Source: Calliphora vicina | Lineage: Eukaryota; Arthropoda; Insecta; Diptera; Calliphoridae | Direction of reading: 5' to 3' | NCBI RefSeq assembly: GCF_958450345.1 | Contig: NC_088781.1 | Coordinates: 49,587,357-49,651,356 of the forward strand | Length of the DNA: 64,000 nucleotides | Translations under genes and position numbers: made by a program | The notes under the pieces: model-generated | What the model was told of the DNA's origin: nothing | Database searches by the model: none | What the model saw: the letters and a program-made list of their open reading frames with translations, nothing else | Shown here: piece by piece, positions 23,564 through 36,136 of the stretch | Layout of the letters: each line of letters begins with the position of its first letter | Position numbering within the stretch: position 1 is the first letter of the stretch

Positions 23564-24931
23564 CTGGGAATGTTTATTTATACATCAACACATAAAACAG
23601 AACAATATTTAAATAAAAACAGTCATTCCGTCATCCAATCCCACCGACATTACAATAGCAATGTATAGCAAAGAACATTTATGGTGAAAGCGTGTATTTT
23701 GGTTGTTTTTTTTTTATTTTAATTTTCATTTAAATAAAAGTTAATTTTGTTGATTGCCAAATGTATTTAAGTGGATTTTTTTTTTGGTTTTTTATACATA
23801 TGCAGAGGATTTTCCCGCAGCAGCGTTAATTTTTTGGCATAATTTTCAGCCAAATAGCGCAGTCATAAAGATAAAAGAGAAACAAGAAGAAAGAAAAAAA
23901 GAACACAAACGTTTATTGGTAAAATGTTAATAAATTTTAAGTTATAGCTTTTTGTTTTTTATTCTGCTTTTTTATTTAAATACACACATTTTTTGTACAA
24001 TTTGTTTGAAAAACGTTTATATTTTAAAATACATTGCAAACTTAAAATGTAGGCTATATATGTTTATTTGTTTAACAGCCTGAAAATATGCTTTAAATAT
24101 TTGTGCTTTGCTATGCTAATGATTTAAAATTCAATGGTTTCAATTAGGTTTATTGAAATTTTTCAATAAAATAAATATGCAAATAGATTTTTTTATATAA
24201 ACTGTTTTTTATGGAAAATATTTAAATATTTTACTTATATGTGTGTACCAAATACATTTGTAATATTTTCATTAATTTAACTATTTGAAATTATGCTGAA
24301 AATTTTGTTCACGGCTGATTGCTTTTAAAAATTGTTTTGTATTATTTTTATTGGCCACAATTTTTTTTTGCTGGTAATTTTTTATATAAATATTAGTTTA
24401 TGGAATTTAACTGGAAATGAAGATAAGAGAAATTAGATGAAATATTGCATAAATAATTTTTTTCCTAACAAGTTTCAAATTTAGAGAATGATTTTGAAAC
24501 AAAATGGTCAAATAATCAATATAATCTTAGATTTGTAGAGAAACTGCAGTACTTGCTAAATTGTCTTCAAATAATATTTTATTATCTAAACAACAATCAA
24601 TTGGACCACATTGCTGACAATAATCGTTAGGTTTGGTTACCAGTCAGTCGTATAGTAGAATAAGTAAAGAAACAGCTACTTGGGTCCATACAGTAGGTCC
24701 CATTATTTTACCTGAAAAATAAATAAAAGGGTAAATAAGCGGAAGAAATATAGAGGAGTTGGTCAGAACGTAAGAAATAAGGAGATTAGTGCGCTCCAGT
24801 TATTTGACGGATACTACGTCATGTGGCGTCACCCAGTGAAGATTCCCTTGTCTGGCGTGAGTAGCAAATTGCTATTTCTAATAAAGGCGTTGATGCATTC
24901 TAAATTCATCTCCGAGAGTTCAGAACGACTA

Positions 24932-26468
24932 CACTGTGTGTAATTTTTTGAGTCGTGGAAATATAACACCACTACGTGATAAAATACCAAAAAAAGACCC
25001 GAGTTTTGCCCAAATTCATGCACTTTTTTATGGGCCCCGAGAGTTCAGAACGACTACATTGTGTGTATTGTTTTGAGTCGTGGAAATATAATCATATACG
25101 GAAACCACTACGTGATAAAAGACCAAAAAAGAAGACCCGTGTTTTGGCCAAATTCATGCACTTTTTTTATGGGCCCCTAAAGATTTGGGGCCTCGGTGTC
25201 TTTATTGGAAACAAGTGATCATTTTCTCAGGCTCATATCTTGCCTACAGTTCGGAATTTCGATTTACTCTCTCAGGCAAAGTTGTAGCCCTTGTCATAAA
25301 GAACAAAAATTGTCAACAAAAAAAATAGCAAAAAACTTTAAAAAAATCAAATTAAATTTTTTTAAAGCAGCATAAGAGTATGCTTCAGTTTATAATAATT
25401 TAATAGTTTATGGCCCAAAACTCATTTTATACCCTTCGCCATGAGTGGCAAGGCTATATATAATTTTGTCATTTCTTTGTAATATCTACATTTTTCATTT
25501 GCGACCCCACAAATTATATATATTCTGGATCGTTATAGATAACGAAGTCGATATAGCCATGTCCGTCTGTATGTTGAAATGAACTTTTCGTAGCCCCTAA
25601 ATAACTAACAAACATTTTTTTTTGTTTTGAATAGGCGTAAGTAAAAGGAGTTTTTGAAATAATATATTTTATTTAGAGGTTATGTCTTTTTCGTCAAATA
25701 TTTGACATGTGTGACCCCTACCTTAAGTCATTAATATAGACAATATGGATATCTAATGATAGATATTTCAAAGTGTATTGCAACGATGTATATAAGGCTA
25801 TAGTAATTTGGACCTACAATGGGTTATAATCAGGAAAAATATTTTTTAACCCAAATTTTTTTTTCATAAATTCTTTTTCCCAAAAATGTTAAAAAAATAT
25901 GGAAAAAATTAAAAAAAAAATTTGGAAAAATCATTTTTAAAAACAATTTGGGAAACAAATTTTAAACCAATTTTTAAAAAAAAAATAATTTTGTTTAAAT
26001 AAAAATATTTTTAGAAGATTCGGCACAGCCGAATATAGCTCTCTTACTTGTTTGTTACTAACTTATATTGACCTACCTAAACGGTTTTAATAATCATTCC
26101 TAGGAAGTTCATATGTTGAAGTTGTTTATTGGGACCTTAGGTACATTTTTGTAGTTGATTGTTTCTTCAATTTTGAATGCTTTGCTACCTATGGACCTGA
26201 ACAGGGGAAAAAAGGTAAACAAATCTAATTTTTTTAAAGATTTTTGCGATTTTGATATTGAAGATGAAGTTTTTTTGATGCCTCAGAGAGTAAATCAAAA
26301 TTCCGAACTGTTTGCAAGATATAAGCCTGAGAAGATGATCACGTTTTTTGCAAAAATGACACCAAGGGGCCCAAATATTTGCATGACTTTGGGCAAAACT
26401 GGGAGACACTGGTCTTTTATCACGTATTAGTGGCCGTATATGGTTATTTTTTTTCGTGTTGCACTGTG
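24932..26468. mobile_element. 1.5-kb TIR element inserted in the LINE, CTA duplication
   Basis: Both ends are CACTGTG/CACAGTG, flanked by CTA at 24929-24931 and 26469-26471; removing the element rejoins the LINE (compare GACTATTTAGGG near 28484). The arms (about 25037-25380 and 26190-26468) are inverted copies with anchors ACGTGATAAAA, ATCTTGC-CAGTTCGGAATTT and ATTTACTCTCT. The left end is duplicated in tandem: 24916-25035 and 25036-25175 both begin GAGAGTTCAGAACGACTACA. Its centre holds a DINE-1-like copy (25428-26053). CACTG ends with a 3-bp duplication could fit a CACTA-type element, but nothing is encoded, so this is open. Confidence 0.65.
25428..26053 (-). repeat. DINE-1-like dispersed repeat (family B), inverted
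   Basis: It reads as the reverse of the copy at 5968-6649: TATACCCTTCGCCATGAGTG at the left, and TTCGGCACAGCCGAATATAG then CTCTTACTTGTTT at the right. It is nested within the TIR element 24932-26468. Confidence 0.75.
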
Positions 26469-28249
26469 CTATTGTAGGGACGATGTCCCAGAAACCTAAT
26501 GTGTAGATCTCCATCCTCCTCCTCTTTATTTGTAGTGCCCGGTAACGGTCTGGCAATCATACAGGTGGTTTCACACCCCCATCTTTGCTTATTCGGTGCT
26601 TTTATTTATTTACCAGAGTCTCCGTCAGGTATCATGGTATCTTTTTGCGCCAGATAATCAGAAAACAGTTGCATAAAATATAAGCAATCGTAAAACATAG
26701 AATATCTGGCCATTGACTTTGTGATCTTGAACTAACCTTTTCAAATTATCTGGCTAACATCAGGCGTCCCTTGTTAAGTTTTTGGACTCTCACACTATTG
26801 TTAATCACTCCATAAGATTTTAGGGTCTAGTCAGTTTGGTCAAATTTGCAATACTTTAAAACTAAGATGACATTAAAATTATATACAAATTTGTTGCTGC
26901 TCTGCAGTTCTTAGCGAAAATTTAAAGTTCCCTTATATTTATTCCTTTATAAACTGCCCTTTAATTAAATCTTAAAAATCTATTAAAATTTGTTTTAATA
27001 GATTTTTTTATTAAAGAAAATTGTGAAATCATTAACAAAATGCTTAAAATTTCAACACATTGCCAGTGGAAATTTTAAAACTTCTTGACTTAAAAACTAG
27101 GCAGCAGACACTCACAACTTAATCTTAAGCTAAAACGAAGATAGTACAAAAAACAAAAATTCTATCGCCAAGAAGTTGACAACATTTTTTGTTGTTAATG
27201 TTGCTTAACCTGTTGCCATTAATTAGCATAAGCAAAGTTAGTTTAAAAATTCGTTTTTGATAATAACAAATTGTTTAAATACACAAACACCTACCAGCAG
27301 CAAAAAATATTTAAAAATATATTCATACATATATTTTAAAGCATTTACTAAAGTCAACCGGAAACAAACAAACCAATGAGTTGAGTGGAAACTTCCGTTT
27401 AGGAACTTGAAAATTAACAAAAAAAAAAAATAAAAACGACAACAACAACATTAAGAGTTAAAATAATATGGCAATTGACATTTCCGTAACACCTACTTTA
27501 CTAACGCCTCAATAATACTTAGGTACTCTCAAAAAAAGCTGCAAATAATTACTGCAAACAAAACTAGACCACAATTTAAATTAATTACAAATAAGTGCCT
27601 TCCCTAGCTAAAACACCAATGGTTGCCAAGGCAGAGCATTAAAATATGTTGAAAAGTTTCTAACCATAAAACACTTGTTACAATATTAGAAATAATTATT
27701 ATTACCAGGAATTGTTAAGAAGTTTTAAAACCTCAATATTAATTAGAAATTAAAGTGAAAAATAATAATGTATTTTAAATGAATTTGCAGAAAGCAATAG
27801 AAGACTAATGTTTTAACAAACAATTTTTGAGAAATGAAAGTTATATAAGAGAAAGTTTTAAAATAAAATAAAAAAAGAAAATATTTTTTATATTTAAAAA
27901 TGTGGTAAAACTAGACTGTAAATAGTTAAGTGTATCTTCAGTTGGTTTAGAATGTTGCAGCTGTAATAAGAAATCTATATAAATATGTAAATTCGTAGCT
28001 AAACATAATAAACAACATACTTTTTAAATCTAAAATATTAAGTTTGTATGTTTAGTCGTTCTCATAGAAAATTAATTTAAAAGGTTTTTTAAATTACAAT
28101 AGAAAACACTTTTACTGATAGAACTATGTCAGTAAATGCTCATCCCTTAAAATAAATTTAAATATTAATTTATTAATTTAATTTATAGGTTAAAGGTTTC
28201 AGGTGTTCTTTGAAAAACAACTAAGTAAGAATACTTCAAGCTGACTAAC

Positions 28250-30590
28250 CTACACCACCATACGTTAGGTTAGTCAGATGTGATGAAAAGGTTAAAAACT
28301 GAAGAGGAAGAGGGTCCGAAGAAAGAGAGGAGAGGAGATTATTAATTGCGTACCAGTGAATTGGCGGTTATTAGGTCACTCTATGGAGATCCCCATGTCT
28401 GGTCTGATTAGTCAATTATTATTCCTTATAAAGGCATTAATGCATTAATGCAATCTAGCCTCTTATTCGAAATCTCAGAAAGACTATTTAGGGAACGATG
28501 TCCCAGAAACCTTAAACGTAGATCTCCTAATGCCGGACAGTGACAAAGAAGATGAAAAATGGTCTCACCCTCCTCCTCATTTTGACAACTTCTGCACAAG
28601 TTGTTGTAGGGTAAGCCTAGTCTCCTCGCATGGTTGCCAAAATTGCAGTGTCCGGTAATGACCGCCACTAAACCACTCAATTGTGAGCGTATCAAAATAA
28701 GAAGATATGTTGTTCGTCCACGATTGACTGAATCGTGGACGAACATATCATTTTGGTTATAGTACATGTCTCAGCGAGCTCATAGTTGAAGTTACTGATA
28801 TGAAGCTTGCATTGTCCGTCCGGTAGCATGGCACCTTTTTTTAGCAACACAGTAGTGAGAAGGGTATTATGCGTATTTGCTGAGGTTTGTAAGGCCCAAA
28901 AATATTAGTCTAACGCCCACCTTAAAGTATACCTTTCTGAGTCGATTAAAATTACTGCGCAAAGTACAGGTGGCAATTTCGAAGATATTTCGAAATTGTC
29001 TATTGTCGAAGTCTATTAGTCCATTATTTCACCTAGCCCCGATACAAATGTCCTATTGAACTAGGCCTTTATCGGCCATAAATGCTTGATTTATATAGAT
29101 AGCCACACTAGTTATTCCACAAATAATTTTTATATACAAATAAAGTACATCTACAAATTTTTGGTTCCGAGCTGAAACAACCTAGTGGTTTCGTCGTAGA
29201 TTCATCCTTGATAGGTTATCTAAACACGATAAGAATGGGATTCCGTGGATACCTACCCTCAAGTATGGCACAGTCTCCTCCTCTTCTTCATTATGCCAGC
29301 TTCTTCAGTAGACGTTGGACCGTAGGCCCAGTCTTCTAGTATGTTTCCCAATTATACAGTGTCCTGTAATAAAGGAAACAAATAGCCATATTTGCTCACA
29401 ACGGTATTCCATAAGTAGATTCGTCCTGCCGGCATCATAAACTGGCCAAGTCGACCTCGTTTTAGCACAGGAGGGTTCATTGGTCTACCTGTTTTGTGCT
29501 GTACAACCATATTGTATTTTATAAAAGAAAATACCTGAAAAATGGATCGATCGCCTCCTCATCACATCACACCACTTTTAGAAAATTCATCTGCTATACA
29601 ATTACCAGGATTTCCAACGTTTACAGAGACCCTTATAAGCGTTATGCTAGAATGTCTCGCTATCTCAGAGATGACTAGCATTCCTCGGTTAACCTAGATG
29701 TCGTGAAGACATCCGCTATTTCGTTAACGGCATCATTGATATCAGTAAATATACATACATATATCTCCAGATATTCGATAATACCTCAGCCAATTGGATG
29801 CACGTTTAATAACATTGCAGAAGTTAGGTAGCCTAAAGTAGGATTTTGTTCCAACATTCTCAATAAAGAAGTCTCCGCCGATCCTATTACCCCTTTTAAA
29901 TATAATACACCGCTATATACACTTATGACATTATCAGGGGGAAGAGTCCGGGCAGCCATATATCCCTGTTCGGAAATGCATGTCGATAAAAGATTTTGCG
30001 ATGCAGTAATCAACATAACTATGTGTATGCCCATAGTAATTCAGTATCTTAGTGTGACCAGTTCACGAGCAGCCAACATTCATTCACTCAACAGAATTGA
30101 TAGCCATTAGCATCACCATCAAATCGACTGGTAACCAGTTTAAAATAGTTTAAAGTGCCTAGTGTAGATAGACCGTATAGCGCCTGTAATCAGTATCGCA
30201 ATAGTCCATAGAACTCGCTCAACGCCCTTCCGGTGAGTAGCATTATCCAAAGCGTGTTACCACACTAGTACTGCATAAAACAAGATGGGTTCAACCACTG
30301 CTTTGATTGATACCCTTCGGCCTAATACCCCTGTTAGTACCATTTGCCATTTTGCAAAAGTAGACGGCAACATAGGCCTTATCAATCCTATTCTGAATGT
30401 TCATATACCAGGATAATCTTTTATCTAGAATGATGCCAAGGTACTTTGCCTGATCTCAATACGAATTCTATTCATTCTAGGTGGTCTAAAGTCATCGTTC
30501 TTGTACCTTCTACTGAAGAGAACCAGTTCAGTATGTTGGTGGTGCACACTAAGTCCTCTCGAATCACTCCACTCACTCAGTGTAATTTTT
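28250..30590 (-). pseudogene. Jockey-type LINE relic, reverse transcriptase to 3' end
   Basis: The 3' part (28426-28767, minus) is open for 113 residues: ITGHCNFGNHARRLGLPYNN, a CCHC-like zinc knuckle (C-RSC-NEEEGETIFHLLCHC) and LRFLGHRSLNSLSEIS. This is the usual C-terminus of Jockey-clade ORF2. Further up (29700-30590) decayed frames read ELVLFSRRYK, GVLGRRVSIKAVVEPILFYA and VERVLWTIAILITGAIRSI, matching the region after the polymerase active site. A DINE-1-like fragment interrupts it at 28855-29165. Many stops; not functional. Confidence 0.7.
28855..29165 (+). repeat. DINE-1-like repeat fragment (family A)
   Basis: Starting near GAGAAGGGTATTATGCG, it matches other family A copies over AATATTAGTCTAACGCCCAC, CTTAAAGTATACC and CACCTAGCCCCGATACAAAT. 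It lies within the LINE relic and lacks both termini. Confidence 0.6.
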
Positions 30591-31386
30591 AAAAAATCAT
30601 CTTTTTTGGAGGTTGTTTCACATTTTGGTTCATAATTTTAGTTCTACTTTAAAGATTTTGCACATTTTCAATACCGTTTCTTATTAACAGAAAATATTTG
30701 AGAGGAATTTCATCTCCCACGAGCATAGAGCCATATTCCGGGGAAAGATTTGTATGGGGAAAATACCACATTATTTTGCCCATTTTAAAAATCAATCATT
30801 TCTGATTAACAAAGAATATTACGTAAGTTATTTCGTGCCAACAACAGACGGACTTAGCTAAAGGCTCTTTCATTAAGTGTCTATAAATTGGCTCGTATCC
30901 GAAATGTCCAATTTACCATGATTAAGGCGCATAAATCAGGGTGAATTTGACTGATATCTTTGGTTATGTTGAAATCTTAAGAAATCCCCATTATAAATAG
31001 CCTAATGAGGTAAAATCGCACAGTTCACAAAACCTCAAGGTGAGAATGTCCAAAGAGGCATGAGCTGTATGGCAGGTAACGCTTTCTTTTGAAACCACAT
31101 GTCCATATCATTCAATTCAGACCAACAGAAGTTATTAATCATCGTGCTATAGCCTTCTTGGATCAGCCAATTAGACAGATGTATCTTCAATATTATGGTT
31201 ATCAACGGTAAAATTTCGGTAATCCATACTTAAAACCCTTTATCTAAATTTTAAATTAATTCTTGTCACAACAAAAAAGAACTGAATGAAATTTGAAACA
31301 ATTTAAATGAATTAGGCTGAAATGAATTTCAATTCAAATGAATTTGTAAAAAGGAGTTGCAATTCGTATTCAATTCAAATGAATTA

Positions 31387-32287
31387 CACAGAAAAAAGAA
31401 ATTCATAATTGGAATGAATTTTGTAATAAATAAATTTCTAACATTTTTGAACAACATAAAAATAAAAATTAAATTGAAATGATATTTTTCAAGCCTTCTA
31501 GATTTTTTTTGAAAACATAAAATCAAGGTGTATTAAATAAGGTGAAGTTACGAGCCCAGCTGATTATTGTTTATTTATTTATGATGTGTTTGAAAGTGTC
31601 AAAAAGTTGTCTACTGTTTGTTGTTGACATTCACAATATTTGAATTGAAAATAATAAAAAAAACTGAAAATTGTTTTAAAAAATTTTTGCAGTAAACAAA
31701 ATAAGCAGTATTGGAAATTTTTTGGTGAAAATGCATCAACTTTTTTAGAGATTGACTTCCTTTTTAGTCCATGAGATTTGTTTTCCTGCTGATTTTCAAT
31801 ACCAAATTCCTTGGAAGAATTTGGTTGTGTATTTTGGACGTGCGAGGGTTTTACACAGACAGACGGACATAGCTAAATGGATAGCTGGATAGTTCCACTG
31901 GAATCACCAAACTTTTTATTCCCGTTCGACGTTTTTAATATTGAATCTTCCAAAAAATACCGTGTTAGAGCTAACTACTAATAAATGATACTTTATTTGT
32001 TTGTTTTTTATATTTTTCATATAAAAAACTACCAGTAATTCATTTATTTTTTTATTTGTTTGTTTTTTATATTTTTCATATGCCATATTACTTTTGACAT
32101 TCTCAGTCTCTTGACAACTAAGAAATATTGTCTTTGTTGTATTTGTTGTCGAGACGCTCTCACCTGATTAATACGCCTTGCATAAAATATGAACAAAATC
32201 ATACTATTTAAGAAATTATTTATAAATGTTATGAATTGAATTCAATGAAATCAAATCATAATATTTATGTTGAAACTTTTTTCTGTG
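31387..32287. mobile_element. 901-bp MITE with CACAGAAAAAAG ends, TA duplication
   Basis: CACAGAAAAAAG starts at 31387 and TTTTTTCTGTG ends at 32287, with TA at 31385-31386 and 32288-32289. The terminal inverted repeat is the same type as in the MITE at 2879-3367. The interior holds a DINE-1-like fragment (about 31745-31900, including CACAGACAGACGGACATAGC). No protein is encoded. Confidence 0.7.
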
Positions 32288-32416
32288 TACAATTAGTTTC
32301 CAATTAAAATGAATTTGTTAATGTGAATTCATTTCCAATTCGTTTGAATTGAATTGATTTTGAATTCATTCAAATACATTGGAACAATGAATTGCAATTC
32401 AAATGAATGAAATAAA

Positions 32417-34876
32417 AACAAGTAAGAGTACTATATTCGGCCGTGCCGAATTTTAAATACCCTCCACCTAAATATGATGGTATAAAAGCTGAAATAATAT
32501 AACAATTGTTAGAAAAACTAGTTTACGCAGAAGATATTTTATTTCAAATGTACAAAAAATTGTATCTAATTCAGCAATTTATAACTGAAATTCCTATTAG
32601 AACGTTTGACACAGTTAATTATTGTCTTTCAATTGAGAAATTGTCGTCTAAATTTAATTTTTCTAAATCTTCGTGTAAATTATTATTTTCTTACATAGGT
32701 AACCGTAAACAGTTTGTTGGAACCGGGTTAAACGATCTACAATATCTGAGTGTCAAAGTGGCGCACAGTGGTATGAGAAAAAAAAAGAGAGAAATAAATC
32801 TGTAACTTCAAAACCCTTAGTCCGATTTTAATGAAATTTCACATGCGCAAAGGGGAAGTGTTGTCGAGTTTAAGTCTGGACCTCATGAAATGAAATTTAA
32901 CAATTTATATACTTAATAATTAGTTAATACGTTTGGATCAACATTTTTCCCTTTTAACCTCAAGTGAAGAAACAGAGTATAAAAAAGGGTATACAAATAA
33001 ATATATTTAGACAAATTTCAAAATATTTGGTTGTGGGACTTATGCGGGAGCTATGACCTATTATGATTCGATTGTCGTAGAATATTTTTACGTGATTTTT
33101 ATGTATTTATATGAGAGCTGTGGCCAATTATGGACCAATATTCACAAAATTCAGTATTATGATTTTTGAATACAAATTACTGATCTGTGTACTATTTTGG
33201 TTTAATATATGGATGCTATCACCTATTATGGTCCTAAGTATTTAAGGGCTATTTTTGTAGAATTTCACATTAACAACGCTATTAAAAAGAGTGGACCTTA
33301 TGTGGGAGCTATGCCGAATTATGCACCAATATTTAAAAAATCTTGTAGTACGATTCTTGGATACAAATTACTGATCGGTGTAATATTTGGGTTGAGTGTA
33401 GATTTTTATGGATATTAGTGCAGGGTAATGTGTTTTCCTGAAGTAGTTCTTATATGGAGGTTATGACCAATTATGGGCAATCATCATAAAATTTGGTTCA
33501 TCGATTTTTGTATATATTGAATAAATTTGTTTTGAATTTCAACCTGATAACTATATTTGTAAGAAATTCATGAGGATATTAGTGATTTTCGGGAGTGGAC
33601 CTTATATGGGAGCTATGGTTAAATATGGACAGATATTCACAAAATCCAGAAGTATGATTACTGGATTCAAATTACTGGGTCTGTGCGTAATTTCATTTTG
33701 ATATCGATATGTTTTTAATATTTTTTAATATCGATATCGATATGTTTTTAATATTTTTTAAGGTTAATATCTTTTTTCGGAAATGGGGCTTATAGGGGAG
33801 CTATGACCAATTATCGGCCAATCTGCATAAAATTTGGTACAGTGATATCTATATATATGAGTATAATTTTTGTCGAATTTTAGCATGATAAAGATATTTA
33901 TAAGAGATTTATGAGTACTTAACTGATTTTTGGAAGTGGACCTTATATGGGAGCTATGGTCAAATATGGACCGATATTCACAAAATCCAGTAGTATGATT
34001 TCTAAATATAAATTACGGATCTGTGTAAAATTTTGTTTTGATATTGATATTTTTTAGATATTTATGTAGGTTATTGTGTTTTTCGGAAGTGGTCCTTATA
34101 TGGGAGCTATAACCAATTATCGGCCGATCTTAATAGAATTAGGTACAGCGATTTTGGTATATATGGGGATTATTCATGTCGAATTTCAACTTGATAGCGA
34201 TATTTATAAGACATTTATGCTTATTTAAGAGATTTTCGGAAGTGTACTTTATATGGGGGCTATGGTCAAATATGGGCCGATCCACGAAAAATTTTGTAAC
34301 ATAATTTCTTTTACTACGAGACTTATTTTTGCTGAATTTTATGTGGATATTCCTATTCTGTAGGCATTTATAGACCATAGAACCATATTTCGGGAAAAAA
34401 TTTGTATGGGGGCTAGGAGAAATCATGGACGGATTCTTATAATTTTCACCAGAGTTACTCCGTTTATCATAAAAGTAACGAGTGCAAAATTTTATGATAT
34501 TAGCTGCAATATATTTACAAAAAATGTCCAAAAATATGTGAAAATTATTAATTTTTTTTTGAGGTTGTCCCACATTTTCATTCATAACTTTGGTTCCACT
34601 GTACTGATTTCGCTGATTTTCAATACCAAACTGCTTAGGACAATAATAAACATTTTTCTTGTAACTCTACTAAGTTTGTTTGCGTATTTTGGACGTGAGC
34701 GTGTTTTACACAGACGGACAGACAGACGGACATGGCTCAATCGACTTAGAATTTCATAAGGATCAATCATATATATACTTTGTTGGGTCTCAGATGAATA
34801 TTTCTCAATGTTACACACGGAATGACAAACTTATATATACCCTCATTCACCACTTATGGTGGTGGAGGGTATAAAA
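32417..34876 (+). repeat. long DINE-1-like element (family C) with ~153-bp tandem units
   Basis: The left end is ACAAGTAAGAGTACTATATT plus the TTCGGCCGTGCCGAA hairpin and ATACCCTCCACC. The right end is the hairpin TATACCCTC..GAGGGTATA with an inner CACCA..TGGTG stem, preceded by a GACGGACAGACAGACGGAC tract. Between 33300 and 34430, units headed by TATATGGGAGCTATG repeat about every 150 to 156 bp, with one 188-bp step caused by a small internal duplication. Open frames here are short and unlike any protein. Confidence 0.7.
33300..34430. repeat. tandem array, ~153-bp unit
   Basis: The core 'GGGAGCTATG-CCAATTATGG-CCGAT' occurs near 33305, 33455, 33610, 33797, 33950, 34100, 34256 and 34408. From about 33607 units alternate between a GGTCAAATATGG and an ACCAATTATCGG type, suggesting a two-unit period of about 305 bp. 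More weakly spaced forms precede it, near 33052, 33117 and 33211. Confidence 0.65.
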
Positions 34877-36136
34877 AATGAGTTAATAGTAGATCTATGG
34901 GGAATGAAAAATAAAAATTTAAGTTTCTTTTAGCAAATAAACAAAATTTTCTAATTTTGATAGGATTTCCGTCGATACCTAATAATTCAATTCCTATTCA
35001 GCCGCTACCTGACAATTCCAGTATAACATGGGAATTTCAAATCTAAGAATTGTTTGTCTTTGGACTATACTAGGTGATATACAAAATAAGAGTAATGCTT
35101 GCTGTCTACATCAAAAATTAGTTGAGTAACAAAACGACAATGATTATTGTAGATTTACATGCAAAATCAATTCAAAGGATTTGTAAATGAATTGCTATTT
35201 TCTTTTTTCTAATTCATTTGAATTAACTCAAAATCAATTCAAATGAATTGGAAATGAATAGCAATTCACGTTGACAAATTCATTTGAATTAGAAACGAAT
35301 GGCAAATGATTTGAGTTTGAAATTAATTGCAATTAAATTTTACCAAATTTATTTGAATTTCATTCAATTAATTTTTCTGTGTGAAAAGAATTAATTCAAA
35401 ATTTGCTAATTCAGTGCATGCATAATTCGCGAGTTAATTCAAAAATGAATGATTCATTTAAAACTTTACTTAATATGCCACCTGGGTAAAAAAAGTACAC
35501 GAATTTTAAAGAAGGAAAAACATGTGTTGGTGATCCGTAGCTGTTGAAATATACCTTCAAAAGATTATGGTTTCCAAAAACGAATACAATTTCGAAAACG
35601 ATAGAAAACGGTAAACTTTACGCATAAAATATAACTAATTCGCAGATCATATCTTAACAGTACAGTATTTCATTTAAATAAACAAAATTAATTAAAAAAA
35701 AAATAACAATTTAACATTGAGTAACTAATTGAAAATGTAAAGAAGCATTCCCTGACACCCCTTACATAACTTATTAATAAAAGCATTAAATAGATTCCAC
35801 TCTATTGACAATGATTGAAAAATAATGAAATTCTTGTTATATAACAATTACATGAGATTGATGAACATCCAATTTTCTGTATTTCATATTTCTTCCATGG
35901 AATTTTTTCTCTCTTTGTTGTTTTTTTTTTTATTTTTCTTTTGAAACTGATTGATTTTAATTAACAATTATATCGATACTAATTGCATTTAAAATAATAT
36001 TTATGAAATTGATAGACAGACAAACAAATGGACATAAATACAAACTGCAATAACAGGAAACTTGATGAAATGAATACAAAAAAAAAAAAATATAATAATA
36101 ATGAAATCAAATGAAAAAAACTGAAAACAAATGTAA

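Larger units (their letters stand above)
24620..26700 (-). pseudogene. non-LTR retrotransposon 3'-end relic, split by a TIR element
   Basis: Minus-strand fragments at about 24620-24928 and 26472-26700 are the two halves of one LINE 3' end. The first reads LSEMNLECINAFIRNSN. The second contains, in a shifted frame, DLHIRFLGHRP. Both align with the better-preserved copy at 28426-28767 (FLGHRSLNSLSEISN, LDCINAL). The break lies exactly at the ends of the inserted element 24932-26468. It is dead: stops and shifts throughout. Confidence 0.6.
31268..35387. mobile_element. outer foldback element holding nested MITE and DINE-1-like repeat
   Basis: The left arm (CACAACAAAAAAGAACTGAA, then GAATGAAATTTGAAAC and repeated AATTCAAATGAATT) is mirrored at 35160-35387 (AATTCAAATGAATT repeats, ATTTGAATTTCATTCAATTA, TTTTTCTGTGTG). 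Two later arrivals sit inside: the MITE at 31387-32287 and the DINE-1-like element at 32417-34876. I see no TA at the outer ends, so the exact limits are uncertain. Confidence 0.5.

Noticed and set aside
34139..34585. 148-residue minus-strand open frame
   Set aside because: It is made of the ~153-bp repeat units of the DINE-1-like element read backwards.
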